Numbered from the stretch's first letter, positions 7,124 to 14,688 are shown. The stretch is DNA of 34,889 nucleotides from Acetobacteraceae bacterium (GCA_947379865.1 CANCOY010000031.1:1-34889), one strand, 5' to 3'. A program made the numbers and translations. Notes: a model not told the origin generated them from the letters alone.

Positions 7124-8547
7124 GGCAGGCCCACCGTGCCAGCCAGCAGCACGCTGGCAAAGGCCAGGCCCGTGACGAGGCTGGCGCCATCCTTGACGGC
7201 AAAGACCAGCGGGTCGTCATGCATCCTGCCGCGGTGCGCCTGCATCCACATCCAGCTGATCCAGAACAGCATCACCGGCACGGCCCCCCAGATCACCTGC
7301 GGCGCGCGGTAGAGGGTGACGACCGCCTCACTGTTCAGATAGAGCGCCAGCACGAGGACGGCGGAATAGCCTGCCGCCACGCCCATGGTCTGGATCAGGG
7401 GCGCATCGCCGGCCTGATAGCCCCGCCCATGGATCCGGTCATTGCCACTCAGCACCAAGACAGACAGCTCCGCATAGCGTTTCACAAAGGCCAGCGACAG
7501 AAACAGGAAGACCGAAAACGCCAGCAACCAGAAGGACAGATGGTGCCCCACCACCACCGCCCCGGTGATGATGCGGATCGTGTAGAGCATGGCCAGCGTC
7601 AGGCAATCAACCAGCACCAGCTTTTTCAGTGTCCAGGAATAGAGGCAGGTAAGCAGGAAATAGAAGGCCAGACAGCCCAGAAAGGCGCCGCCCACCAGAC
7701 TGCCGATGGCCAGACTGGCGCACAGCAGCACAGGCCCCGCCACCAGGCCCAGGGAGGTTGGCACCAGCCCGGCGGCAAAGGGGCGGTTCTTTTTGCGCGG
7801 GTGCAGCCTGTCGCTCTCCAGATCCAGCAGGTCATTGGCGATATAGACCGCCGAGGCACACAGGCTGAACGACAGAAACGCCAGAGCGAGGGACAACCAG
7901 ATCCCAGGGTCATGGAAATCGTGACCGGCCAGGGCGGGCATCACCAGAAGCAGGTTTTTCAGCCACTGGTGGACGCGCAGCACCCGCGACCAGACGGCCA
8001 GTCCTCGGCTTTTCGGGGGGAAAACGCGTTCCACGTCGCAGATCTTTCCAGCCTTATTGGCCAAATCCCTTGATGCGTTCACGACAACCCCACGCCGGGC
8101 GCGCTGCCACACCGCAAGATCGGCCCCGGAATTGCCGGCATAGTCGAACCCTGCCCTGCCAAACCGGCGCTCCAGTACGTCAGCCTTGGCCTCGCCGGCC
8201 AGGTTCCTGACACCATCACTTGCGATGACTTCATCGAAGATTTCAAGATGGCTGGCGATGGAGTCGGCAATGACGCGGTCCGACGCGGTGCACAGGATCA
8301 GGCGCCGGCCCCCGGCACGCTGGGCGCGCAGCCAGGCCAGCAGGTCCTGATTATAGGGCGTCGTGCCGGGATCAAAATCAGCGACGGCGGCAAGACGCGC
8401 CTTGAGGACCGCCTTGCCTCTGGACAGCCAGAACGGCATGCGCAGCACCTGGGCGGGGCTGAGCCGCAGGACACGCAGGGCGCTCTCGTGCAGCATGTCC
8501 GTGAGGATCAGGGTGCCGTCGAGATCAACCACCAGAGGATGCTGCAC
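7117..8547 (-). CDS. HAD phosphatase-UbiA prenyltransferase fusion; predicted phosphoribosyl-polyprenyl-phosphate synthase
   Basis: A two-domain protein of about 476 residues. Residues 1-180 form a HAD phosphatase with the nucleophile motif DLDGTL at the N-terminus, CTASDR as motif II and a YAGNSGADL motif for Mg binding. Residues 185-476 form a UbiA-type polytopic domain with NDLLDLESDRLHP near residue 240 and KRYAEL further on, both close to the mycobacterial enzyme Rv3806c. That enzyme transfers phosphoribose from PRPP to decaprenyl phosphate; the HAD domain is inferred to remove the 5-phosphate, the step assigned to a separate phosphatase in mycobacteria. It is the first gene of the operon. 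The start is GTG 8547, or TTG 8550; no ATG is available in frame before the HAD motif. Confidence 0.9.
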   Translation of the reverse strand: MQHPLVVDLDGTLILTDMLHESALRVLRLSPAQVLRMPFWLSRGKAVLKARLAAVADFDPGTTPYNQDLLAWLRAQRAGGRRLILCTASDRVIADSIASHLEIFDEVIASDGVRNLAGEAKADVLERRFGRAGFDYAGNSGADLAVWQRARRGVVVNASRDLANKAGKICDVERVFPPKSRGLAVWSRVLRVHQWLKNLLLVMPALAGHDFHDPGIWLSLALAFLSFSLCASAVYIANDLLDLESDRLHPRKKNRPFAAGLVPTSLGLVAGPVLLCASLAIGSLVGGAFLGCLAFYFLLTCLYSWTLKKLVLVDCLTLAMLYTIRIITGAVVVGHHLSFWLLAFSVFLFLSLAFVKRYAELSVLVLSGNDRIHGRGYQAGDAPLIQTMGVAAGYSAVLVLALYLNSEAVVTLYRAPQVIWGAVPVMLFWISWMWMQAHRGRMHDDPLVFAVKDGASLVTGLAFASVLLAGTVGLPW

Positions 8548-8875
8548 CAAGCCACGTCCCCATCACAAGGCCACCCGGCCCCCCACCCGGGCGGTTGCGA
8601 GCCATAGGCCATCAGATCATGGTGCTCACGCCTGTTGCCCTGCACGGCGCAGGGTCAGACGACACCACCGAATAGCATTGCCTACGAACAGCGATTCCAA
8701 CGCAGCGCGCCAATGCGGCGGGGGATTGCGAGCGCCATTGCACCCTCCCTCCCCCACGCGACAGAATTGGTAAGACATGGTGGGCTCAGGCGCCACCAAT
8801 TTTTCTATCAGATTGGGAATAAAGTATCTTAACTAAATAATTTGTATAAATTTTACTTTTTTAGGGTCGGTTTTT
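8548..8875. other. Intergenic region upstream of the arabinose operon, with an AT-rich segment
   Basis: A 328-base stretch between the first gene of the arabinose operon and the histidine kinase stop; no convincing ORF. Positions 8809-8875 are strikingly AT-rich compared with the rest of the window and are the best place for the minus-strand operon promoter, for example around TATACA and TACTTT hexamers, although no single -35/-10 pair stands out. Positions 8778-8804 carry a hairpin with a T-run that reads as a terminator on the plus strand only. A 5-bp inverted repeat (8866-8870 with 8881-8885) spans the kinase stop but has no U-tract for a minus-strand transcript. Confidence 0.5.
8778..8804 (+). 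terminator. Plus-strand intrinsic-terminator-like hairpin with no plus-strand gene before it
   Basis: A perfect 6-bp stem (TGGTGG with CCACCA) and a 9-base loop is followed directly by ATTTTTC. The T-run is on the plus strand, whereas both flanking genes run on the minus strand. It could end a short unannotated plus-strand RNA from 8551-8777, or be fortuitous. Confidence 0.4.
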
Positions 8876-10735
8876 TCATGCCGACATGAGTGCGAAGGCG
8901 ACTTGCTGCGTGGAAAAAACAACGGGCGCTGGCGCGCTTGGAATCCGCATCACGAAGCGCGCCCCGTTTGGCGAGCTTGTTGCCGTGATGCTGCCCTGGA
9001 ACTCCCTCACGATGATAGCATGGACGATCGACAGGCCAAGGCCGGTGCCGCTGGCCGACGGCTTGTTGGTGTTGAAGGCCTGAAACAGCCTTGCCTCCAC
9101 CTCAGGTGCGATGCCGGGGCCATTGTCGGCCACCACGATCTCGATCTCGTCGCCCACGGGGTGCAGCGACAAATCAACAAGGACTGAACCCACCTTGAGG
9201 GGCGACCTCTGGCTCACGGCATAGACCGCGTTGGAGACCAGATTGAAGATCGCCTGCTCCAGGCGGGCCGGATCGCCCATGATCATCAGGTCGGGCTCAA
9301 TGGAAACAGAAATCTCCATCCCCTGGAGGCGTGCCGATTCGGTCTGCAGCACCAGCGCGTCTCGGACGGCGGTGCCGGCATCAAAGCGGATCTGCTGCTC
9401 CGAGGGGCCGCGCGAGAGTTTGCGCATGGCTTCGATGATGTTGTTGGCACGGTCAATGTACCGCGCCAGCCGGGCCAGACGCGCATCCAGCTGCTCCGGG
9501 TCCGGCATTTCGCTTCTGGCCTGCCTCGAAAGGTTGGCGATGCCGATCTTCAGGGCATTGAGGGGCTGGCGCAGCTCATGAGCGACACCAGCGGCAACTT
9601 CACCCAGCTTGGCGAGTTGGGCCGTATGGATGACCCGTGCTTTCGCCGCGCGCCTGTCGGTTATGTCGATTATCGCGCCGGTTATGATCGGGTCCATACC
9701 CGGCGGGCTGCTGATCCGGCTGCCGATAAAAGAGATCAACCGCCGCCCGCGCAGCGGATGCATGACCTCGATCTCGCCAGAGGTTGTGTACCCGGCGGCG
9801 TCAGCGTTGAGGAGTTCAAGGCGCATCCTGTCAAGGATGGGCACCGAGGTTGGCACAAGCCGCGCAAAGACATCCCTCAGGGCGATGACGCCATCTTCAG
9901 GCAGGCCAAAGATTTCACGCGCTGAGGGAGACGCGATGACTGTGTTGCTTTGGGTGTTGAGCTCATAGGTTGCAACGCCGGCAATGCCCTGGGCGAGCTG
10001 GGTCCGGGCCGCATCCGCCTTGAGGGCCGCCACCCGCCCCTGCAATGCCAAGGCCTCGCGGCGGGCCATGATCTGGGTTTCGTGCTCGCGCATCAAGGTG
10101 AACAGCACCAGCGGCAGCGTGCAGGCAAGCATCAGGACCGGCGCCTGGCAGGCAAGAAGCATAAGCGGTTCCTGAGGGGCGGGCGGCATTGAAGCCCTGC
10201 CGACGATCACACCCATGACCCCGCAGGCGGTAACAAGCCCGCAGGCAGAGACGACGGCTATCGGTCGCAGTGCAGACAAACGCTCCCGCTCTGCCGTTTG
10301 TGCGGCCCAGAGGACTGCGGCAAAATTAACGGCGAACAGGGCGTTTTCGATAAGGATGCGCAGATCTTCCGACTGCCGCACCTCGGGAAGGGTCCAGGCG
10401 AGGAACCAAAGCCCGGCAGGCCAAAGAATCTGGGCAAGGTGCCTCTGCCTTCCACGGTAGCGGTCGACGATCACCAGCAGATAGGACATTGCCGCAATGC
10501 CCGCGCCGTCGCCCAGCACATCAAGCCACAGGTCCCAGGGCCCCTCTGGCTCGGATTCCAGCACAAATCGGAAGTTTGCCAGCGCCACAAGCAAGCTGGC
10601 GAAAAGAATGGCGTTTGCAAATGACCTGTCGAGAAGTTGCCGCCGCCCCGAGAGCATGAGCAGCATCGAGAACAGAAGATGGGCCGTGCTGGCGGCGCCA
10701 AGGATCACTCCGGCCTTGTCCATTATCCAGACCAT
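8876..10735 (-). CDS. Membrane-bound PAS-domain sensor histidine kinase (orphan)
   Basis: About 619 residues from ATG 10735 (ATG 10723 is equally possible; the frame stays open up to 10804). The N-terminal 215 residues are hydrophobic with about six or seven membrane segments, followed by a short coiled linker, a PAS-like domain with an IDITDRR end, then the HisKA helix (GVAHELRQPLNALKI; phospho-His at about residue 386 from ATG 10735). The ATPase has all boxes: N (NLVSNAVYA), G1 (DNGPGIAPE) and G2 (GTGLGLSIVH). It autophosphorylates and passes phosphate to a response regulator, but no regulator gene lies nearby. The signal is unknown. The gene is alone between the phaZ-mpaB operon terminator and the arabinose operon. 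Confidence 0.9.
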   Translation of the reverse strand: MVWIMDKAGVILGAASTAHLLFSMLLMLSGRRQLLDRSFANAILFASLLVALANFRFVLESEPEGPWDLWLDVLGDGAGIAAMSYLLVIVDRYRGRQRHLAQILWPAGLWFLAWTLPEVRQSEDLRILIENALFAVNFAAVLWAAQTAERERLSALRPIAVVSACGLVTACGVMGVIVGRASMPPAPQEPLMLLACQAPVLMLACTLPLVLFTLMREHETQIMARREALALQGRVAALKADAARTQLAQGIAGVATYELNTQSNTVIASPSAREIFGLPEDGVIALRDVFARLVPTSVPILDRMRLELLNADAAGYTTSGEIEVMHPLRGRRLISFIGSRISSPPGMDPIITGAIIDITDRRAAKARVIHTAQLAKLGEVAAGVAHELRQPLNALKIGIANLSRQARSEMPDPEQLDARLARLARYIDRANNIIEAMRKLSRGPSEQQIRFDAGTAVRDALVLQTESARLQGMEISVSIEPDLMIMGDPARLEQAIFNLVSNAVYAVSQRSPLKVGSVLVDLSLHPVGDEIEIVVADNGPGIAPEVEARLFQAFNTNKPSASGTGLGLSIVHAIIVREFQGSITATSSPNGARFVMRIPSAPAPVVFSTQQVAFALMSA

Positions 10736-10746
10736 CCCCCGATTTC

Positions 10747-10758
10747 GTCCTACAGGAC
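10747..10758. promoter_or_regulatory. Short palindrome overlapping the kinase ribosome-binding region
   Basis: GTCCT and AGGAC form a perfect 5-bp inverted repeat with a 2-base centre. The AGGAC arm is the best Shine-Dalgarno match for ATG 10735, so folding of the leader could mask it, or the palindrome could be a small operator. Confidence 0.3.
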
Positions 10759-10771
10759 ATCGTGGCGTATT

Positions 10772-10786
10772 TAATATGTATACGCT
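10772..10786 (-). promoter_or_regulatory. 15-bp motif upstream of the histidine kinase, shared with the phaZ upstream region
   Basis: On the minus strand it reads AGCGTATACATATTA, 37 bases before ATG 10735. A copy with one mismatch lies at 14763-14777, in the same orientation. It is AT-rich with a GTATAC core and includes a possible -10 element; it may be a promoter or a binding site. Confidence 0.4.
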
Positions 10787-10884
10787 TGAACTTTCATAAT
10801 TCATACACCATAAATCTCACCATGGGAAATCGGGGTCTGCGCGGCAGCCTCTGCTGTGGTCAGGCGGCTGCATCCCGGCAAGGT

Positions 10885-10906
10885 AAAAAATTCCCGGAGA
10901 GCCGGG
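10885..10906 (-). terminator. Intrinsic terminator after the mpaB-like gene
   Basis: On the minus strand, CCCGG-CTCT-CCGGG (5-bp stem, 4-base loop) is followed by AATTTTTT. It lies 16 bases beyond the stop of the mpaB-like gene and separates the phaZ-mpaB operon from the kinase. Confidence 0.8.
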
Positions 10907-10922
10907 CGAGGCCTGATGCCGC

Positions 10923-11801
10923 CTAGCGCAGACAGTCGGTGGAGACGCCCATGCGCTTGCAGGCCTGCTGCGGGGGGCCATCCACAAAGCGGTTGGCAAA
11001 GCCGGCCAGACCGGCCAGCAGGCTGACGAAAGAACGGGTCAGGGGGGCGCTTTGGCCCGGCAGGCCTAGCTGCTGGCGCAGGTCGGGCGGCAGCAGGTCC
11101 ACGGCGGCCGTGGTGATCAGGCGTTGCAGCGGGCGGGCCATGGCGCCAAAGGGCGTGGCATTGCGGACAATGGCCAGGAACTCGGCAATGGTTGCATTGC
11201 CGGCCAAGCGGGGGCGCATGTCGGCCATATAGGTGTCGACCTCTGCCACCGAGGTCGGTGTCCAACTGGCGCCAAAGCCGTGGGCCACCACCTCGCCCTC
11301 GGCATAATAGCGATCCTGATCCGCCCGCGAGAGGCCGGGATCCACATGGCGCACATAAGCGTTCAGGAAGCCCCAGGCGGCGGTTACGTGCACCCAGGTC
11401 AGCAGCTCGGGCTGCATGGCCTCATAGGCAAGGCCCTCTGGCGTCTCGCCGCCCACGCGCTGGTGCATGCGGGTGACCCGGTCAAAGGTCAGGCGGGCGG
11501 CGGCATGCGGGCCATAGGTGACCGCCATGGCAGCCAGGCCCGTGCGCTCCATGCGGGCGATGGGATCTGTCTTGAAGGTGGAATGGTCCCACACCCCGGC
11601 GCGGATGCGCGGCTCGGCCAGTTCCAGGATGACGGCGGCAATGCCCCCCACGGCCAGCGCAATGGGATTGGCGCTGACCCGCCACGAGACCGAACCCGGG
11701 CCGCTGAGGCCGGGGTCGCCGGCGGGGGCGAGGAAATCGATCCTGAACCCCCCGGTGCCCCCGGTGGAGCGTTTTCTGGGGCCATGCATGGACAGGGACA
11801 T
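10923..11801 (-). CDS. DUF2236 / MpaB-family oxygenase-like protein
   Basis: A protein of 292 residues resembling DUF2236 proteins (MpaB / latex-clearing-protein-like family). Signs are a RxxAxxxGGxAAVxLELAEPRIRAGVWDHS region, an Arg-rich IARMERT segment, LTWVHVTAAWGF with the characteristic Trp-His, and a C-terminal hydrophobic helix. Family members are heme-containing or putative oxygenases; substrates are mostly unknown. The start at 11801 has a good GGGGAGG ribosome site 7 bases upstream. It lies 44 bases after the mlaC-like gene and is followed by a clear terminator, so it is the last gene of its operon. The specific reaction cannot be assigned. Confidence 0.75.
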   Translation of the reverse strand: MSLSMHGPRKRSTGGTGGFRIDFLAPAGDPGLSGPGSVSWRVSANPIALAVGGIAAVILELAEPRIRAGVWDHSTFKTDPIARMERTGLAAMAVTYGPHAAARLTFDRVTRMHQRVGGETPEGLAYEAMQPELLTWVHVTAAWGFLNAYVRHVDPGLSRADQDRYYAEGEVVAHGFGASWTPTSVAEVDTYMADMRPRLAGNATIAEFLAIVRNATPFGAMARPLQRLITTAAVDLLPPDLRQQLGLPGQSAPLTRSFVSLLAGLAGFANRFVDGPPQQACKRMGVSTDCLR

Positions 11802-11845
11802 GCTCTGCCTCCCCGGCGGGATGCCTTCTGGGAGGCGAAGCCCCC

Positions 11846-12445
11846 CTATTGGATGGTCTTCAGCTTCTCGGTCAGGCCGGCGACGCTGCCGGTGGCCTTG
11901 ATCACGGCTGAAAATTCGTCGCGCTGGGTCACCAGGATCGAGGTGCCTTCGGCCAGCACGTCGATGATCAGGTTGGCCCCGGCGCGCTTGAGCACGCGAA
12001 AGCTGATGGGAATAAGGTCGATGCCAGAGATCAGGCGGGTGTCGACGATGACATCATCCACCCCAATCGTGCGGCTGCCGGCCAGTTCCACCCGCGAGTC
12101 CCCAAGGTCACGCAGGCGGCGGCCATAGACCTTGATCAGATAGTCGCTGTAGGTCTCGACATAGGCCACGCGCTCGGCCTCGCTGGCCTTGGCCCAATAG
12201 CGGCCAAGGGCAACCTGGGCCATGGCCTGGGTGTCCATATGGCGGGCCAGCATCTCGCGGAACTTCACCGTCCGCTGCTCGTCGCTCAGGCCCTTGTCCT
12301 TGGAAATGGCGGTCGCCTGGTTGCCCAGTTCCTGGATCAGCGCATCGGGTGCGGTGGGCACGGCAGTTGCAGCCACGGCGGGCACCATGGCGCCAGCGAG
12401 AGTGAGAAGCAGCGCAAGGGCGGCGGAAGCAGCAAATCGGATCAT
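11846..12445 (-). CDS. MlaC / Ttg2D-family phospholipid-binding periplasmic protein
   Basis: About 199 residues with a cleavable signal peptide (MIRFAASAALALLLTLAG, ending near AVAAT). The mature part has the MlaC pattern: KFREMLARHMDTQAMAQVALGRYW, then SDYLIKVYGRRL and a C-terminal region with LIIDVLAEGTSILVTQRDEF. MlaC proteins carry phospholipids between an outer-membrane complex and the MlaFEDB ABC transporter. No mlaA, mlaD, mlaE or mlaF is adjacent, so this is a solo copy, perhaps for hopanoid or other lipid traffic. The start was placed at ATG 12445 directly before the signal peptide; GTG 12457 would add 4 residues. Neither has a strong ribosome site. Confidence 0.8.
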   Translation of the reverse strand: MIRFAASAALALLLTLAGAMVPAVAATAVPTAPDALIQELGNQATAISKDKGLSDEQRTVKFREMLARHMDTQAMAQVALGRYWAKASEAERVAYVETYSDYLIKVYGRRLRDLGDSRVELAGSRTIGVDDVIVDTRLISGIDLIPISFRVLKRAGANLIIDVLAEGTSILVTQRDEFSAVIKATGSVAGLTEKLKTIQ

Positions 12446-12546
12446 ATCAGGGGCCACAGTCTACAGGTTACAGCATTGACGCGCCTGTATAACCCATGGC
12501 GCCCTGCGGTGCCAGACCGGAGAGGGGCAGCCAGAAGGCCAACCCG

Positions 12547-12972
12547 TCAACCTGCCTTGCTGCCGCCAATGGTCGACCGGCCAAGCGCAAAGCGGCCAAC
12601 ACCGCCCGCCCAGACCTGCAGCAGCCCACCGATAATGGCAATGTTCTTGAGGAACATGATCATCTGCATGGGCTGGACGGCGGGATCGGTAATCTCCCAG
12701 AAGCGATGGCCGATGGCGGTGGCGAGAATGGTGAAAACCACAAGGCCAAGAGCCGCCAGGCGCCCCTGGAAACCAACCGCCAGGGCCAGGGCAGAGCCCA
12801 GTTCCAGGGCGATGGCCAGCACCGTCAGCACCTGTGGCAACGGCAGGCCCCCTGCGGCCAGGCCCTCGCTGAAGGCACCAAAGTTCATGATCTTGTTAAA
12901 GCCGGACAGGATGAAGATCAGGGCAAGCGCCAGACGCCCTACGAGGCGGGCGATATCGGTGTTGGCAGACAT
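12547..12972 (-). CDS. DoxX family membrane protein
   Basis: A protein of 141 residues with four membrane segments and typical DoxX features: the ALALIFILSGFNKIMNFG opening, then a short glycine-rich loop, an ALELGSALALAVGFQGR segment and a GHRFWE loop before the last helices. DoxX-like proteins are small integral membrane proteins linked to quinone or thiol redox, but their function is often uncertain. ATG 12972 was chosen because AAGGATCG lies at good distance; the frame extends 10 codons further upstream. It is in line with the 74-residue gene (62-base gap) and the mlaC-like gene (101-base gap). Confidence 0.85.
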   Translation of the reverse strand: MSANTDIARLVGRLALALIFILSGFNKIMNFGAFSEGLAAGGLPLPQVLTVLAIALELGSALALAVGFQGRLAALGLVVFTILATAIGHRFWEITDPAVQPMQMIMFLKNIAIIGGLLQVWAGGVGRFALGRSTIGGSKAG

Positions 12973-13034
12973 TTGGCGATCCTTGATCTTGAGACTGGGC
13001 AAACAGCCTGATCTGCGGTTGGCCGTTTTGCAAT

Positions 13035-13259
13035 CTAGCCGGAAAGCTTTGCCACCGCCGCCTCGGCCTCGGCCACCGCTGCGTCAACGCGGGCCGTGTC
13101 CGGGGGCACGGTGACGCGCTCCAGTTCATAGGCCTCGAACTCGGCACGCTTCATGCGGTCCACGTCAAAGACCACAAGATCGACCTCGGCCGTGCTGGCG
13201 ATTTCGGTGATCGTGCCTTTTTCGATGGACACAAAGATGCGGGGGCGGGACGGGTTCAT
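13035..13259 (-). CDS. Small hypothetical protein (74 aa)
   Basis: A short soluble protein with a beta-strand opening (RIFVSIEKGTITEIAS), an acidic middle (VDLVVFDVDRMKRAEFEAYE) and an Ala/Glu-rich amphipathic helix at the end. No membrane segment or known motif is recognised. It lies 31 bases after phaZ and 62 before doxX in the same direction, with codon use like its neighbours, so it is likely real. The ribosome site is weak, which suggests it depends on phaZ translation. Function unknown. Confidence 0.65.
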   Translation of the reverse strand: MNPSRPRIFVSIEKGTITEIASTAEVDLVVFDVDRMKRAEFEAYELERVTVPPDTARVDAAVAEAEAAVAKLSG

Positions 13260-13290
13260 CGGGCGGTTTCACCGGCGTGGGCCCGCCGCC

Positions 13291-14529
13291 TCAGGCGGGC
13301 TTGAGGTTTGAACGGATGAAATCGCGCACACGCGGCTGGATTTCCGAGCGCCAGCGCGATCCGTTGAAGACGCCATAATGCCCTACGCCGGGCTGCACGT
13401 AATCCACCTTGCGGTCTGCGGGAATGCCCGTGCACAGATCATGGGCGGCCTGGGTCTGGCCGATGCCGGAGATATCATCATTCTCGCCCTCCACGGTCAT
13501 CAGGGCCGTGGTGCGGATGGCGGCCGGTTCCACAAGGACACCCCGATGGCGCATCAGACCACGCGGCAGCAGATGCTCCTGAAAGACCTCGCGCACGGTC
13601 TGGAGATAGAATTCGGCCGACATGTCGAGGACGGAGAGATATTCGTCATAGAAATCGCGATGGGCCTTGGCGCCATCGCCATCACCGCTTACCAGATTCT
13701 TGAACTGGCGGCGGTGCGCATCCATGTGGCGCTCGCGGTTCATGGTCATGAAGCCGGTGAGTTGCAGGAAGCCCGGATAGACCTGCCGCATGAAGCCGCT
13801 GTGGGGAAACGGCACCCGGGTGATCACGTTCTTTTCGAACCATTCGATCGGTCGCTCCGTCGCCAGACGGTTGGGCACCGTGGGGGAGCAACGTGTATCG
13901 ATGGGGCTGCCCATCACGATGATGGAGGCGGGCACATTGGGATCACCACCAGCCGACATCACAGCCGTTGCCACCAGCAGCGGTACACCCGGCTGGCAGA
14001 CGCCAAGCCCATGGGCGCCCGGCCCCAGCACGCGAAAGAAATCGATCAGATAATCCGTATAGTCCTCAAGGTCGAAGCGGCCAAACGCCAAAGGCACCGT
14101 GCGCGCGTCCTGCCAGTCGGTGATATAGACATCGTGCTCGGGCAGCATGGCCTGCACGGTGCCGCGCAGCAGGGTGGCATAGTGCCCGGACAGGGGCGCC
14201 ACGATCAGCACCCTGGGATCATTGCGGCCAGCGGTATAGTCGGGCGCGCGCTCGAAATGGATCAGATTACAAAATGGTTTGCTGGCAACCACGCGGCGGG
14301 TGACCGGCACCTGGCGCCCGGGCAGGCTGAAATGGTCAAAGCCCCATTCGGGCTTGCCGTAACGCCGGGTGGCACTTTCGAACACGTCGCAGGCAGCCGC
14401 CATGCGGCGCCCCGCCGTGGTCCAGGCAAAGGGATTGAATTCATTGCGCAGCAGGCTGCGGCCCGTGTCGGCGGCCAGGCGCAGGGGCGCCACCGCAGCA
14501 TGGGTCATCTCGAACATCTGGTACAACAT
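13291..14529 (-). CDS. phaZ: Intracellular polyhydroxyalkanoate depolymerase
   Basis: A 412-residue alpha/beta hydrolase of the intracellular PhaZ type. It opens with MLYQMFEMTHAAVAPLR, typical of this family. The nucleophile elbow uses cysteine (GVCQPGVP, Cys at about 178) rather than serine, and Asp (VEGENDDISG) and His (GVGHYGVFNG) complete the triad. It degrades stored PHB granules to release 3-hydroxybutyrate. ATG 14529 matches the family start; GTG 14553 would add 8 residues. A 7-bp inverted repeat (13281-13287 with 13294-13300) surrounds its stop codon. It is the first gene of the operon phaZ - 74 aa - doxX - mlaC - mpaB-like. No phaC synthase is in the window. Confidence 0.92.
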   Translation of the reverse strand: MLYQMFEMTHAAVAPLRLAADTGRSLLRNEFNPFAWTTAGRRMAAACDVFESATRRYGKPEWGFDHFSLPGRQVPVTRRVVASKPFCNLIHFERAPDYTAGRNDPRVLIVAPLSGHYATLLRGTVQAMLPEHDVYITDWQDARTVPLAFGRFDLEDYTDYLIDFFRVLGPGAHGLGVCQPGVPLLVATAVMSAGGDPNVPASIIVMGSPIDTRCSPTVPNRLATERPIEWFEKNVITRVPFPHSGFMRQVYPGFLQLTGFMTMNRERHMDAHRRQFKNLVSGDGDGAKAHRDFYDEYLSVLDMSAEFYLQTVREVFQEHLLPRGLMRHRGVLVEPAAIRTTALMTVEGENDDISGIGQTQAAHDLCTGIPADRKVDYVQPGVGHYGVFNGSRWRSEIQPRVRDFIRSNLKPA

Positions 14530-14640
14530 GGCACGGGCACTCCAACGCAACACTGCCCAGCGCCACCACCCGATCCGACAGGTGGCTGCACCGGCGATTG
14601 TGCACTGCGAAATTAGGGCAACAAGGTTAACAAGACCCTA

Positions 14641-14688
14641 AGCCAGATTCTGAGCCAGATTCTGAGCCCGATCTTGGGCCCGATCCTG
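14641..14688. repeat. 12-bp tandem repeat, four copies, upstream of phaZ
   Basis: Units: AGCCAGATTCTG twice identical, then AGCCCGATCTTG and GGCCCGATCCTG, which diverge by 2 and 4 bases. They lie 112-159 bases upstream of the phaZ start, in non-coding DNA. The phasing of 12 bp is close to one helical turn, so they could be tandem regulator sites or a slippage-prone microsatellite. Confidence 0.8.

Noticed and set aside
8866..8885. Inverted repeat around the kinase stop as an intrinsic terminator
   Set aside because: Only 5 bp with a 10-base loop and no U-tract after it on the minus strand.
13281..13300. GCCCGCC / GGCGGGC hairpin as the phaZ terminator
   Set aside because: It includes the phaZ stop codon, has no T-run, and the next gene begins 31 bases on in the same direction, so read-through is more likely.
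14598..14608. TTGTGCACTGC as a PhaR-type site upstream of phaZ
   Set aside because: TGC-rich sites are known for PHA regulators, but this is a single imperfect match without a symmetric partner; not enough to call.
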